Shown: positions 35,417-46,273 of the stretch, one piece after another | How the letters are laid out: every line of letters begins with the position of its first letter | How positions within the stretch are numbered: position 1 is the stretch's first letter | Source: Amphimedon queenslandica | Taxonomy: Eukaryota; Porifera; Demospongiae; Haplosclerida; Niphatidae | Direction of reading: 5' to 3' | Assembly: GCF_000090795.2 (NCBI RefSeq) | Contig: NW_003546490.1 | Location: forward strand, 1-64,000 | DNA: 64,000 bases | The notes under the pieces: generated by a model | What the model saw: the letters and a program-made list of their open reading frames with translations, nothing else | What the model was told of the DNA's origin: nothing | Database searches by the model: none | Position numbers and translations under genes: made by a program

Positions 35417-35733
35417 ATGTATCCAAGGAGACACAATCATATTTTTGTGCCACGCCATAACAAATGCAGGGATGTGTTGATACACACTCATGTATGCGCA
35501 AGCACATGGCGAGTACACGGCTGTACATTGTATAAAAGAAGCATGCATGAGATTTTTGCAAATGAGAAGTTCAGAACCATTGCAGGGAGAACAGCTGGGA
35601 TGAATTTTGGAAGAGCTTTTCATTTACTGTTCCAGTTTGAAGATGAGGGAGTGTCAATTATTAAAGAGAATGAAGTTACTAGCAGAACAGATGATATGGT
35701 TTACAGTCTGGTTACTCTTAATAATGATATGGT
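35417..35733 (+). other. open frame of unknown identity
   Basis: The part from 35550 on (HEIFANEKFRTIAGRTAG, then MNFGRAFHLLFQFEDEGVSI) has protein-like composition. The first part is Cys/His-rich and probably chance; the far end runs into TACATG repeats. No family recognised. It lies tail to tail with the hAT relic. Confidence 0.25.
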
Positions 35734-35744
35734 TACAATTATGT

Positions 35745-36830
35745 ACATGTACATGTATGTAAGTTATGTGCATGAAAAATTAGTGGGTCAACCTTTTTAG
35801 GCTTTAGCTGTACTCTTCCTCCAACAATGTGTCCACCTTTACTAGAGTGGTTCAGAGCTAACACTAGAGCGCAGACAGTCAAGTACCTTCTTGCTAATTG
35901 TGTTAGTTGAGGAAACTGTAGATCATTTGCTTTCCACCAATCAAGTGGTGATAGTTCTGCATCTAAATTGGGGAAATGTTTGTACATCTTAGTTTCTTTG
36001 TCTAGCTTTTCTCTTGACGGCAGTGAACTGCTACTACCATCATTATTCCTAACTATAGTACCAAACACTTTTCCCCATGGAGTCTTATGCTTTTTGAATG
36101 CTGATTCTGTTTCGACCTTATTTTTGGTACTTGTGGTTACTGTCGTCATTTGTGATATCTCAGTCTTTACTTTCTCTATCATCTTATTGAATCTAAGGTC
36201 CAGGAACAAACACACCTCTACTAGTTGTTTAGTAGCAGCATCATACCACAATTCTATATTATCTTTGATTCTTTTTTTATTTCTGTGCTATGTGTGTATA
36301 TGATTTGTGAGGTGTTGTAGTAGAGGAATAACAGCAGATGCAGTGACTTTTTTTCTTTCCAGCTAGCAGATCTGTTAGCTCACATGGTGGTGCAAGGACA
36401 AATCTAAGACATCATTGTCTTGCTAGGTAAGTACCAATTAAGCTGTACTGTGGTCTGCACTAAGTACTTTCCTTAAAGCTTCTTTTTGCTCCATTATTCT
36501 CTGTGAACCATATCATATACAGAACCCCAACCAGTCTTAATGTCTGCTTTCAGTTTGTGAGTAGGGAGATTTCTGTTCTGTTGCTCATTTAATAATTGTC
36601 TCCTCCTTTGCCAGCTACATGTATATGAAAACTAGCAACTATTTGCGACAAATCTATAGTACTCGCTCAGTCCTGTGATCATCTAAGCCATGCTGGACAG
36701 CCAGGCCAAGATTGTGTGTGAAACAACTTAATTGGCAACACCCCAGTAGCCTATAAGCAAGTTTGATATTCCTTGCATTATCTGTTGTTATTTTGCTACT
36801 TGGTCTTTAATATCTAAATTCCAATATTGC
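35745..36830 (-). mobile_element. hAT transposase relic
   Basis: The C-terminal hAT dimerisation region is clear: PLDWWKANDLQFPQLTQLAR and RRYLTVCA, then GGRVQLKPKKVDPLIFHAHN. A frame change replaces the usual PSERVFS segment. Upstream in other frames are LPTHKLKADIKTGWGSVYDM and FTHNLGLAVQHGLDDH, both typical hAT (ZBED-like) blocks. At least three frame breaks and several stops. No terminal inverted repeats identified. Confidence 0.8.
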
Positions 36831-39800
36831 AGTGTGGCAAGCTTTATATTTTATTACCGGGGGATCTTCATGTGAAAATGATGCTGACAAGAGATTTCTT
36901 GAATTTCCTTTAACTGAGCTTTCATTCTGGTGTAGTAGGAAAACCAGCCTTCTCAATTCCAGAGATAATCTTGGTGTGCTCTAACACAAGTGCACTTGCT
37001 GGAGTCAATGCTTGCATATGATACATTTTTACTTCACACGTGATATATTTTTTCACACTTGATAGATTTGTGTTGCAACAAATATTAAGAACACCACGTG
37101 ACGTGTGGCGAGTCCAAGAGATAATAAACATACGCCTCTATAAACTTGCCTGTAAGTGGTACTGTAGTTTCCTCTATCACGATAGAACTGGGCTATTGCT
37201 ATCATGATATCGAAGTGCGTTACTATCGATTGAATGCTACACGTTCATTTTCATTCAATTTCATTTAATTAACATAATGATTGGGCAATAATAAATATTG
37301 TCTAACTAGTCCCGATATCTCATTTAGATATCTAATATAGCCTTCATTAAAACTGTTATATGATTTGTAATACACAATGGTTTTTAATTTTTTTAATGGT
37401 TCGTAGCCTAGAACGTATAGTACACATTCATTTGTCTTGTTTAGTAGTGGTACCTTTTATACTACACTTATACTAAGAGTTATTATATCTCATTACTAAA
37501 TATTGCCTGTATATCTCATTACTAAATATTGCCTGTACCACTCATGATAATAACAAGTAATAAACAATGTATCAGTTTCATTTTATTAGATATGATATTA
37601 CTTGTAATTAGTAATGTGGTAGCGTTCTTAAGCAGGATTCACCCCAAAACAATATGTTATAACTGAATATCATGAGAGTTAAAAATATTCAGTATATTGC
37701 CCTCTCTTAAATTAATGTTGCCTGACTTAAAAGATCATTATGACGACAGTAAGGCCATTATGATTAAATTCCTTGTTTCTCAGGCTCCACCTAGATACAG
37801 GCAGGCACTAGTTATTTGAAGTTTTACTGTGAAAACTTAGGGCTTCGGGCAATCCTCACACTGTGGATAGTAATTTGGATCATTTTTATCTCATAAAGTG
37901 TACATATCTGTTTAAAGATCATATTAGGCCTTTCCTTGTCTTAACTTTCAAAAAGGCTGGCAAACCATTGCTTGGTTCACTTTCTGATCTCAATCGCTTC
38001 TAAATCGTTTCTCTCCCCATCATCTCTTGTCTATCATAACCCAATGGTTTTATAGCAACCAATCTTTCATTCACCAAAGATGGAATGCAGCGTTTCAAAG
38101 TAGTTATGTAACCTGTTGCTAGCTGTGAGAAGGTTGTTTGGATCACATGCTATTTGCTAAACTGGATGGGGTAGGCTCCCTTACATCAGACACTTTTTCA
38201 GAACTCAGAAATTTATGATAATGATTCCAAGCAACAACATTATGTCAAAACCACAAAACAGCTGACTTGTCCCAAAGATATACTGAAAGTAGTGGAGAAC
38301 ACACCAGCCATCTAGACATCCCCCACACAGACACTGGGTAATCAATTCTTTAATACTTGATTTAATATTTCTTTAATAAATAAAAAGATACAAGTAAATG
38401 AGCTAATTAATGATTCTTCCGTCACTAAGATCAAGGTCAAAATCATAAAACCTATAAGAATCAATGAGATCAACTGAGATCTTACATGACAGAAGAGCTG
38501 TGACAAGTGTTCCTCTTGTCTTTGAAGTGTGACTTTTATTAAAATGGTAGCTAATGTTCCCATGCATCTAGAAATGGAAAAATGAGAGGTGTAAATCATT
38601 CATGTTCCACTTAGATGATTCTGTCCACCTGAGAGAATTTCTCTCACTCGGACAGGATAGATACAGATAGAACTTGAGGTCCTCACAAAATCAAGAGCTC
38701 TAACTGTTGTTTGATAAAATCAAATTGACTTCATGACAGATAAAATACACGTATAAAGACTGTATAATCTATATTATAATGAGACTGTTTCTAATAAAAA
38801 AATGTGAATCTATAGTGCATTTATTTATCTCAGGATATCATTTACAGTGTTTGACATGTCTGGACAAGGAAGTTATAGAAATTTGTTTTGACTGTTCCTC
38901 TCTTCAGCAAAGTACTTCAACAGTGTCTTTAAACAAAGGACCTCTTAGTTAAGAACTGTTATATGACATAAGTGAACTTGTCAATTCGTTACTTTCTGTT
39001 AACTAAACAATATGACAGTCATAATACAAGTGAATACCAAATGGAGAAATAAACATAAAGAAAAGAATAAGAAAGAAGGATAAATTAGTTCTGCCAAACT
39101 GTTTCCAAACTGAAATGGGAAGATAAATTAAGTTGGGAAATTAAAGGACAGTACATACTAGGTATGAAGCCACCTTTAGCAGCATCATCAAAGCTGTGTT
39201 ACTTATAATAGATTTATATTGTTGCATTTTATCACTGGCCTCATAAATAACTTTATTTGCCATGTCTAAGATTATACTCATGTATAATGGTCTACCATAC
39301 CTTGTTTAATTTTGTAATGCATCAATCACGTATATTTTGACTGATTTCTTTAAAATGTTTCCACTAACTAGCTATTCAGTAAAAAGTAGTATCTATAAAT
39401 TAAATGTTGAAAAAACCACTTGGGATGCCTTTGCTCTTATCCTACAGTCCTGGGTACCATACCAAATGTCAGCATTACCAATGTCTGAATCATGAACCTC
39501 AATACTTTTACATTTTTTCATCAATTTATTCATTTCCAGTTCAATAGCAATTAAAAAACCTTCCTGATCCCTCAACAACATATTAACCAGAGGTTGTGTA
39601 ACAGAATCAGAACTAGAGTGCTTGAACTTACTGAACCAATATGGATATAACAGACCCAGACCACCAGACCAGACCAGAGTAGCTTCTATTCAAATGAATG
39701 TCATCTACAAAATGCCTAGCATTATGTTGAAGCCTATGATTATCTTCAGCATCTTTTTAAAGTCTTTAGTTTGTCATTTGAACAATGTCAGTTATATGAG

Positions 39801-40500
39801 CACAGGCCGTTTGAGCTGGCAACTCACATTTGATGCTAAATGATAATAAGAGACAGTAATGATTCTGATTCTGATGCAATCACTGATAAGTACTTTGGTA
39901 TCATCAATGAGGAGGACGACAATGATGATGTCACTTCACCGTAATCTATTTCAAGTCTGTTGAGGACAAATCAAAGGAACTATAGGAACGTTGTACTGAA
40001 GGTTCCTTTTCCTGTTCCATGAGTGACAGGTTTTAGACATGGCATTAGTGTAGCAGGTAGGTAGTTAGGTTCATTACTAACCCTTATGAAATCCACCAAT
40101 GTTCTATTTTCAGATGAAATGGATATACATTTCTACCATTAAAGATGCATCAATTATAGACTTTCATAAATTCATTAAAATCTTTCAAATTTCAAACACA
40201 TTGCAAAATCATCATAAATTTTGTCAGCACCTTTCTATAATTTACTTGATTGTTTTTTGTTGCCAATGGTAGACTTCTCCATTGTTTTATTAGTCAAGTT
40301 TGGAGCTATTTGCAGGTTTGGGATTAGGGTGTTTCCCTGAAACTGATTGAAGAGTGAGCTCAGTATTATACTTGATATCATGGCAGTGCTGCTTGTAAAT
40401 TGTGTTGCAACATGGCATGAGGGATTGGGTATTGACACTATAGGGCGTTAATTCTTGTAGCTAGTAGCTAGTAATTGTATCGTATATATAAGAAAGGATT
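36830..40500. other. intergenic, no confident gene
   Basis: No confident coding sequence. A 26-bp unit ('atatctcattactaaatattgcctgt') is tandemly duplicated at about 37485-37537. A short minus-strand frame at 39393-39581 (IWYGTQDCRIRAKAS) is transposon-like but unplaced. The region may contain decayed flanks of the hAT and ISL2EU elements. Confidence 0.4.
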
Positions 40501-40534
40501 TTAGAATTTTAAATGCCAAGCCCCCTGGATACCA

Positions 40535-41330
40535 ACATGGTGATCCTTTGCTATAGCTATGGATGTTCTAACAGACAAGGAAAACCTAATATTAAGTTTT
40601 TTCAGGTTTCCAAAGAACAAAGAAAAAGATGAATAAAGGCTGTCAGACAAAAAAATTAGACGCCTTTTTTTTCCCGCATTTGTAGTGATAATTTTGTAGG
40701 AGGTAGGCATCATTATTAGTGCTGTATCACTGACCATTTATGTATAATTATTATTGTACAGGTACATACATGTATGCTAAGCACCTTAGTTTTGAGAACT
40801 ATTTTTCCAACTGTATTTGTATTTTAAGTAAAGGTGAAACTGAGTGATCCATCAGGGCAAACAACGTACAGATTGGATGGAAGCCAGTCACCTAAATGAC
40901 AGTGATTAGGAGGACACTCATGTTCAAGAGGATCAAGAAGATGACAGTGATGTTGAGGATGAAGTAGAAATGGAACAAGATGAGGTTAATGATGAGGTTA
41001 ATTGAGATTGTCTAGTGCAAGAAAATCATGATGTTGTTGAACTATTGTCTGATGAAGAGAATGGTACTGAATATGAAATTGGCATTACAGAAGGAAATGA
41101 GGTCCCATTAGATCGAACTGATAATGAGCTTGAGTACGGTAGTAATGATTATTCATACTTGGTTGATGAAGATACTGAATTAAATATTGGAGAAACAGAG
41201 GAGTGGCTGTGTCAGAACTAGATTTTTGGGAACTAAAAGATGAAGTGGATAAATTGGAGTATCTCTTGGAGTCAAAGGAGATTGAGATAGGTGAATTACA
41301 GCTAGAGAGCTAACTTATTTGGACACAGAT
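40535..41330 (+). mobile_element. THAP domain and coiled-coil part of an ISL2EU-type transposase, broken
   Basis: 40535-40720 reads CYSYGCSNRQGKPNIKFF in one frame, then AVRQK and CSDNFVGG in others: a C2CH THAP zinc finger. Downstream is an acidic stretch (41015-41221) and a coiled segment (FWELKDEVDKLEYLLESKEI), as expected before the DDE part of this transposase class. Several stops and shifts. Confidence 0.6.
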
Positions 41331-41925
41331 TTAGATGATTATTGATTTACGTATTGAATGTTACCTCTAATCTCTTGTCTTGACCCCATCTATAATCGTA
41401 ATTTGTCATAATTTCTCTTTATGACAAATTCAGAGTAATTCCAGACATTTATTATATCAAGGAATTTATCGAATCTTCAATAAATATGGCAGTCTCCTCT
41501 GCATCTTCTTTCAAAAAAAGCCTAATGGCATTAGCAACGGTTGAACTGAGTGTCTAAAGATTATTTTGTGCAATTATTAAACATTATTCTTTAGAATAAA
41601 TGTTACCTAGGCAGCCAAGTCTACTCTCATTTTGGAATAGTTGTTCAAGAAGATGTGCTCGTGCTTTAATTTCGGAAGTGTTGTTAAGCCATTATTAGAA
41701 ATAGTCATCTCATAAAGCTTCTTGACATGATCCCATGATACAGATTTTCCGTTTAACTAAAAAAATGATATATATTATACTATAGTATGTATAGTTTGTA
41801 GATCTATATTGCTTTCTTACTTTCATATGTCTTTTGGGATTTGCTAGACAATTTCTAGTGGTCTTGATGAGATGTGGTGTATCAGAAAAAAAGTAAACGT
41901 ACCTCTTGTTTTCACTCAGAGGATT

Positions 41926-42327
41926 TTAAAATTTATGCGTCACAGAACCTGAGTTGTCACCTATTAGCTTTAAAAACCTTCTGTTGGCAGAGTTTCCATC
42001 TAGTGTGATGGTGGTGACCTTGAAACCACATGTTTCTAATCTTGTTATCGCTTCCAAAAAAATTGGAAGCAACTGTTCTCCAGTTAGATTGGTTGACAGG
42101 AAAGATGCATAAGGAAAAGTGAAGTGATTACAGAGTCCTCGAATCATTATGACAAGCATCGTCTTTGCTAGTGTTAGTGTTTGTATGTAGGTAGCGTGAT
42201 TGTTTTCCTGCTGATTGTTGTACTTCGCTTCTAGTTTCAACAAATGGTTGTTGATGTCTCCAATGTCACAAAATCCAATCAAATCACCAGTATTCTGGTA
42301 ATAAACCAGGTCCTCCTTAATGTACAT
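41926..42327 (-). mobile_element. P-element-like (THAP9 family) transposase fragment
   Basis: 133 open codons: IKEDLVYYQNTGDLIGFCDI, NHLLKLEAKYN, TLAKTMLVIMIRGLCNHFTF, ETCGFKVTTITLDGNSANRR. This matches the RNase-H-like core of P-element and THAP9 transposases, where the Asp in TLDGNSANR is catalytic. It is opposite in strand to the THAP and DDE pieces around it, so it is probably a nested insertion or a rearranged neighbour. Both ends are missing. Confidence 0.7.
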
Positions 42328-42489
42328 TTTGTCAGCAATTAAACCATTGTGCTTCTGATGTTCTTCTAAAGTTTCAGTTTTGGAATCAGATATTAGTTGC
42401 TTGTCGAGCTCTGCTGAAAAACCTGGATACTTTTATAATAATATGTATTACAGTAATTATAAAAACACAATATGGTAAGAGTATTCATA

Positions 42490-42870
42490 GCTTTTTCTCC
42501 AACAGGATCAATTTGTTTTATTCAAAAGGTTATGGAGGGTGGGTGGTGATGCTGTTATGGTTGACCATGGTTTTAACATTGTTGATGAATTAGCTGTAAT
42601 TGGAGCTAAACTGATTGTTCCTGCATTCACCAAAGAAAAAAACAGCTCTCTCAAATAGAAATCGAAGAAATGAAGCAAATTGCTAAAAGAAGAATACATG
42701 TTGAATGTGTAATAGGAAATTTAAGATGAAATACAAGATTCTGAGTACAACAGTTCCTATTTCATTAATCAAGGCGAAACATGATCAACCTTATGCCTTA
42801 TGTCCTATTGACAAAATTTTGATTGTTACAGCAGCATTGACCAATCTTTCTCCCTCTGTTGTACCAAAAT
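42490..42870 (+). mobile_element. DDE_Tnp_4 transposase C-terminal part, broken (ISL2EU-type)
   Basis: The plus strand reads GDAVMVDHGFNIVDELAVIG and AKLIVPAFTKEK, then in other frames QLSQIEIEEMKQIAKRRIHV and ECVIGNL, which is the last Asp and Glu region of the IS5/Harbinger-like DDE fold. There are about three frame changes. Together with the THAP finger at 40.5 kb and the convergent YqaJ gene it reconstructs the typical gene content of an ISL2EU transposon. Confidence 0.75.
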
Positions 42871-43029
42871 GACAATGTTATTTTTATTTTAATTATTTAA
42901 TCTTAAATTCAAAATCAAAATGAGTTTAAAGAATGAGCTAGACTTAAAGGAGACATTGAAGATTATCTGTGTTAAAGTGTGCGTTTCTGTTAATTAATAA
43001 ATTAATATGCACAAAAATCAATGCCTTCA

Positions 43030-43860
43030 TTTCTTACGACAAGTGGGACAAAATCATTTTCCTTTTGAAGCTTTATCAAGTTTAACACAATCCATGTAAA
43101 ACCATTCAACTGTACAGGAACTATTGTCACAGGCTACCATTTCTCCATATTCTCCCCTTTCCTACATAGGCAATATATGTATCATTTATGCTTGCACTGC
43201 AAGGCTCTTCAGAAGAAACAAAAGTCTATGTGTAAGTATCTCTGAAAGTAAATACTCAATAAAATATCATTTTAGCTGTGGTAAGTGTTTGCTTAGAAAA
43301 TCTTCCTTCACAATGCATTGTACAAAAATACCTTTAGTCGTCCAACAAGTAAAATCAAGATATGGACGTTCGCATAAAGACAGTTGTACCTGAACCTGAG
43401 CATGATATTTATACTTAACATCAAGTGTAACATCAAGTGACACTTTCTATGATTGATCTTTCTTTAAGAAATAGTTCTTATTGGCTAGTGCTTCAGGACA
43501 TATGGGGAATCATTACAATATTTATAGGTACATCTAACTTCAATCAGAATCCAGCACGCTCATACTTCAAATTGACATGCTTTCTACCAAATTCAGCCAA
43601 GTACTGCTTGATTCTTGCATCTTCATTCTCTCTTCCACTCTTCAAAACTGGTAAGTCTGCGTTCAGTTTGTCATACTGCAGTATAGCTTTAATTTTGAAT
43701 TTTGGCATTGTTCGCCAGCTATGGTGAATAACATCATGGAAGTGAGATGCTGTGATAAGTCCAGTACGATAATGAAGCCATTCCCATAAAGTAGTTTGCT
43801 TGCGAGTAGTGAATTCCAAAAATGATGCTTCTTTGGAAACTTGACTCTCAGAAAGGTTTC
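43030..43860 (-). mobile_element. YqaJ nuclease with C-terminal PHD finger, broken (ISL2EU accessory gene)
   Basis: The nuclease part reads WEWLHYRTGLITASHFHDVI and LPVLKSGRENEDARIKQYLA, with the catalytic-type GREnE motif of YqaJ/lambda-exonuclease folds. Further on, in shifted frames, VQLSLCERPYLDFTCWTTKG and ILTHRL appear. The end is a PHD finger: CDNSSCTVEWFYMDCV then a stop replacing a residue before FCPTC. YqaJ proteins are known partners in ISL2EU/IS4EU transposons. At least three breaks. Confidence 0.75.
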
Positions 43861-43924
43861 AGAGATAAGCTTAGTTAAAGCTGTTTGTGAAAGAGATTTG
43901 TAGTGGGGTATATAGAATTTGCAC

Positions 43925-44440
43925 AAAGGAAAGGTATTGGTTTTTTTTAATGTTTTATGATAAAAGAAACTTGAGCAACAATTACAAAGAATAGCAGCCT
44001 CAAAGATCACAAAAATAGCACAGAACAGAACATAAGAAAGGACCAAAAAAATGACTATTTATAACACAAATTGATAACAAGATTCATAATCATAACTACT
44101 TAATAATAATTAATAATAGTTAAATAATAAGGAATAATCGATTACATTACAACATTCCTCCCTTCTTAAGATGAAAGATATGGTCCATAACGATCAACAG
44201 GTCATCGAGGTCTTGTGGAGCGACGGGCTGCTGGAAGAGGCTGTGGCAAATTTGGTGGAGGAGGCCTCGGTTGATCATCCACAGTAATTGGGGATGGTGA
44301 GTACCCTACCCAATCATCATCTAAATCAGCATCATCTGGTTCGGGTGGTTCACAATGTGGAGATCGATATCTCAACTGATCAACATGTCATCGGAATTCA
44401 ATACCATCAGTGGTCTTAACAATGTAGGAGACTAGTCTCG
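43925..44440 (-). mobile_element. Ty3/gypsy LTR retrotransposon fragment, fossil
   Basis: The minus strand carries the proline-rich end of a gypsy-type polyprotein (44170-44440), a purine-rich tract (44156-44170) and then a probable partial LTR beginning TGTTGTAATG and running to about 43925. Only the 3' end is present, so it is heavily truncated and old. It abuts the 5' edge of the YqaJ gene. Confidence 0.6.
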
Positions 44441-44444
44441 CCGC

Positions 44445-44500
44445 CCAGACCATTCCCCAGCCTACAGTCATTTGGGTGGACAGCGGGGAAGGGTCTGGTA
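44445..44500. repeat. short inverted repeat beside the helicase promoter
   Basis: CCAGACCATTCCCC is mirrored by GGGGAAGGGTCTGG with one mismatch per arm and about 28 bp between. 'agtctcg' next to it also occurs at 2212 ('agtctcgcgtagccagacc'), so it may be a common foldback end. Confidence 0.6.
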
Positions 44501-44643
44501 TTTTGCCTTAACTGCAGTTGTTCAGAAGGAAGCCATTGATATGAGCAGAAATTGATGACGTCACACCGGATGTCACGTGCAAGTCACTTCCTGCACACGT
44601 GGTATGACGTGTTCCGCTTTGCAGATGGATTGGATATAATATT

Positions 44644-46048
44644 ATGGATGTAAATGTTGCTGTAGTAGAAGCAGGGAAGAAATTAGGATACTATCCATTG
44701 AAAGACGAACAAACACTCTGCATCAGCAAGTTTGTCGAAGGAAATGATGTTTTTTGTGTCTTACCCACCGGTTTTGGAAAGACAGCCTGCTTTGCTTGCT
44801 TGCCACTTGTTTTTGACTTGTTACACAGCAGGGGTAGTGAAGAGAAGTCTATTCTCATTGTCATTAGTCCACTCACAGCACTCATAAAGAATCATGTTGA
44901 GACACTGAGGAAGAAAAGCCTTGATGTTGGTTATTTAGATGCTGACAGTACAATTGAAGTTAAATCTCATGTGCTGAAGGGGAAATATAGTATAGTGCTT
45001 TTGAGTCCAGAAATGTTGCTAGGTAAATGGAGAAGTCTTTTTATGAATAAAGTGTATCAGAGGCGTTTAATTGGTCTTGCTATTGATGAAGCACACTGTG
45101 TTGTTAAATGGTAATTATATATAACATTGTTATGTTGTTTATCACACCTAATAGTTTCAGTTGTTATTATATCATGCTTCTTGTAGGGGTCTTACTTTTC
45201 GTGAGTGCTTTGCCAGGATTGGTGAAGTTAGGAGTTTAATGGATGCCAGTGTTCACATATTGGCTTTAACTGCAACAGCTTCAACTTCACTAAGGGAAAA
45301 GGTTTCACATCTCTTGGGTATGAATACACCATTCCTTATTGTTCAGTCTCCTGATAAGATTAATATAAGGTATACCGTGCTTAAAATTGGAAGCTATGAT
45401 GTCTTCTTTAAACATTTACTTAATGATCTAAGAAGAATGTGTACTCTTCTGCCAAGGGTTATTATATTTTGTAAACACAAAGCAGACTGTGCCAAATTAT
45501 ATACATACTTTAGATGTAGCATGGGTGACGAGTTCACAGATCCATCAGGAACATCACAGTTTCTGCCAGACCATCGCTTAGTTGATATGTTCTTTTTAGG
45601 AACAGAGGCTAAAATTAAAGAGGCGATAATATCAAATTTTACAAGACCATCACGTTTAAGGATAGTCATATCAACTGTTTCATTTGGAATGGGGTTAGAT
45701 TGTCAAGATGTATGTCTAATAATTCTTGTGGGTCCTCCGTCAGATGTAGAAATGTACGTACAAGAGATAGGAAGAGGAGGTAGGGATGGAATACCCTCAT
45801 ATGCTATACTTTTGAGCACATCAAAACTACTACAGCACTGTTCTGAAGCAATGATGACTTACACAAATAATACTAGCATTTGCAGGAGAGAATTACTTTT
45901 TAGTCAATTTGACATGTTTTGTAAAGCATCATGTAACATGGGATGCAATTGTTGTGACATTTGTATTAGAAGTTGTACTTTTCATAACTGCAAAAGCAAT
46001 TTGCAAGAACACTATTCATTCATACCATTATTCTTTGGTTTAAGTTAA
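44644..46048 (+). CDS. RecQ-like SF2 helicase (442 aa, two exons), probably Academ-encoded
   Basis: Exon 1 is 44644-45110, exon 2 45187-46048, with GT-AG borders and an open frame throughout. Walker A is LPTGFGKT (40-47), motif II DEAH (148-151), motif III LALTATA, motif V STVSFGMGLD, motif VI QEIGRGGRDG. A Cys cluster (CNMGCNCCDIC) matches the RecQ zinc-binding segment. RQC and HRDC domains are absent, so this is shorter than host BLM, WRN or RECQL1. It unwinds DNA using ATP. It ends 226 bp from the convergent Academ transposase, and the Academ-H lineage is known to carry an SF2 helicase. It has no visible lesions, unlike every transposase around it. A free-standing host RecQ paralogue is the alternative. 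Confidence 0.85.
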
Positions 46049-46273
46049 TGATTTGTATTATTTATGATGTTTGTTTGCAAAGATTAGTGTGCTATATTAC
46101 CCATTTAATTTATTGTTTTCATGTCAATGTTTCCTATAGGGTTTAATGTTTGGAATAAATTCCTTTGTTTCAGTTAATTATCTACTCTTGATCTTATAAA
46201 CAGTTAATCTTGGCCAATCAACAATATTATATTATATTATTGTTTCAAATCCTTTACTCTATGATTAACATGA

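Noticed and set aside
44644-46048. Calling the helicase BLM, WRN or RECQL1
   Set aside because: RQC and HRDC regions are missing, it is only 442 aa, and it sits in a transposon context.
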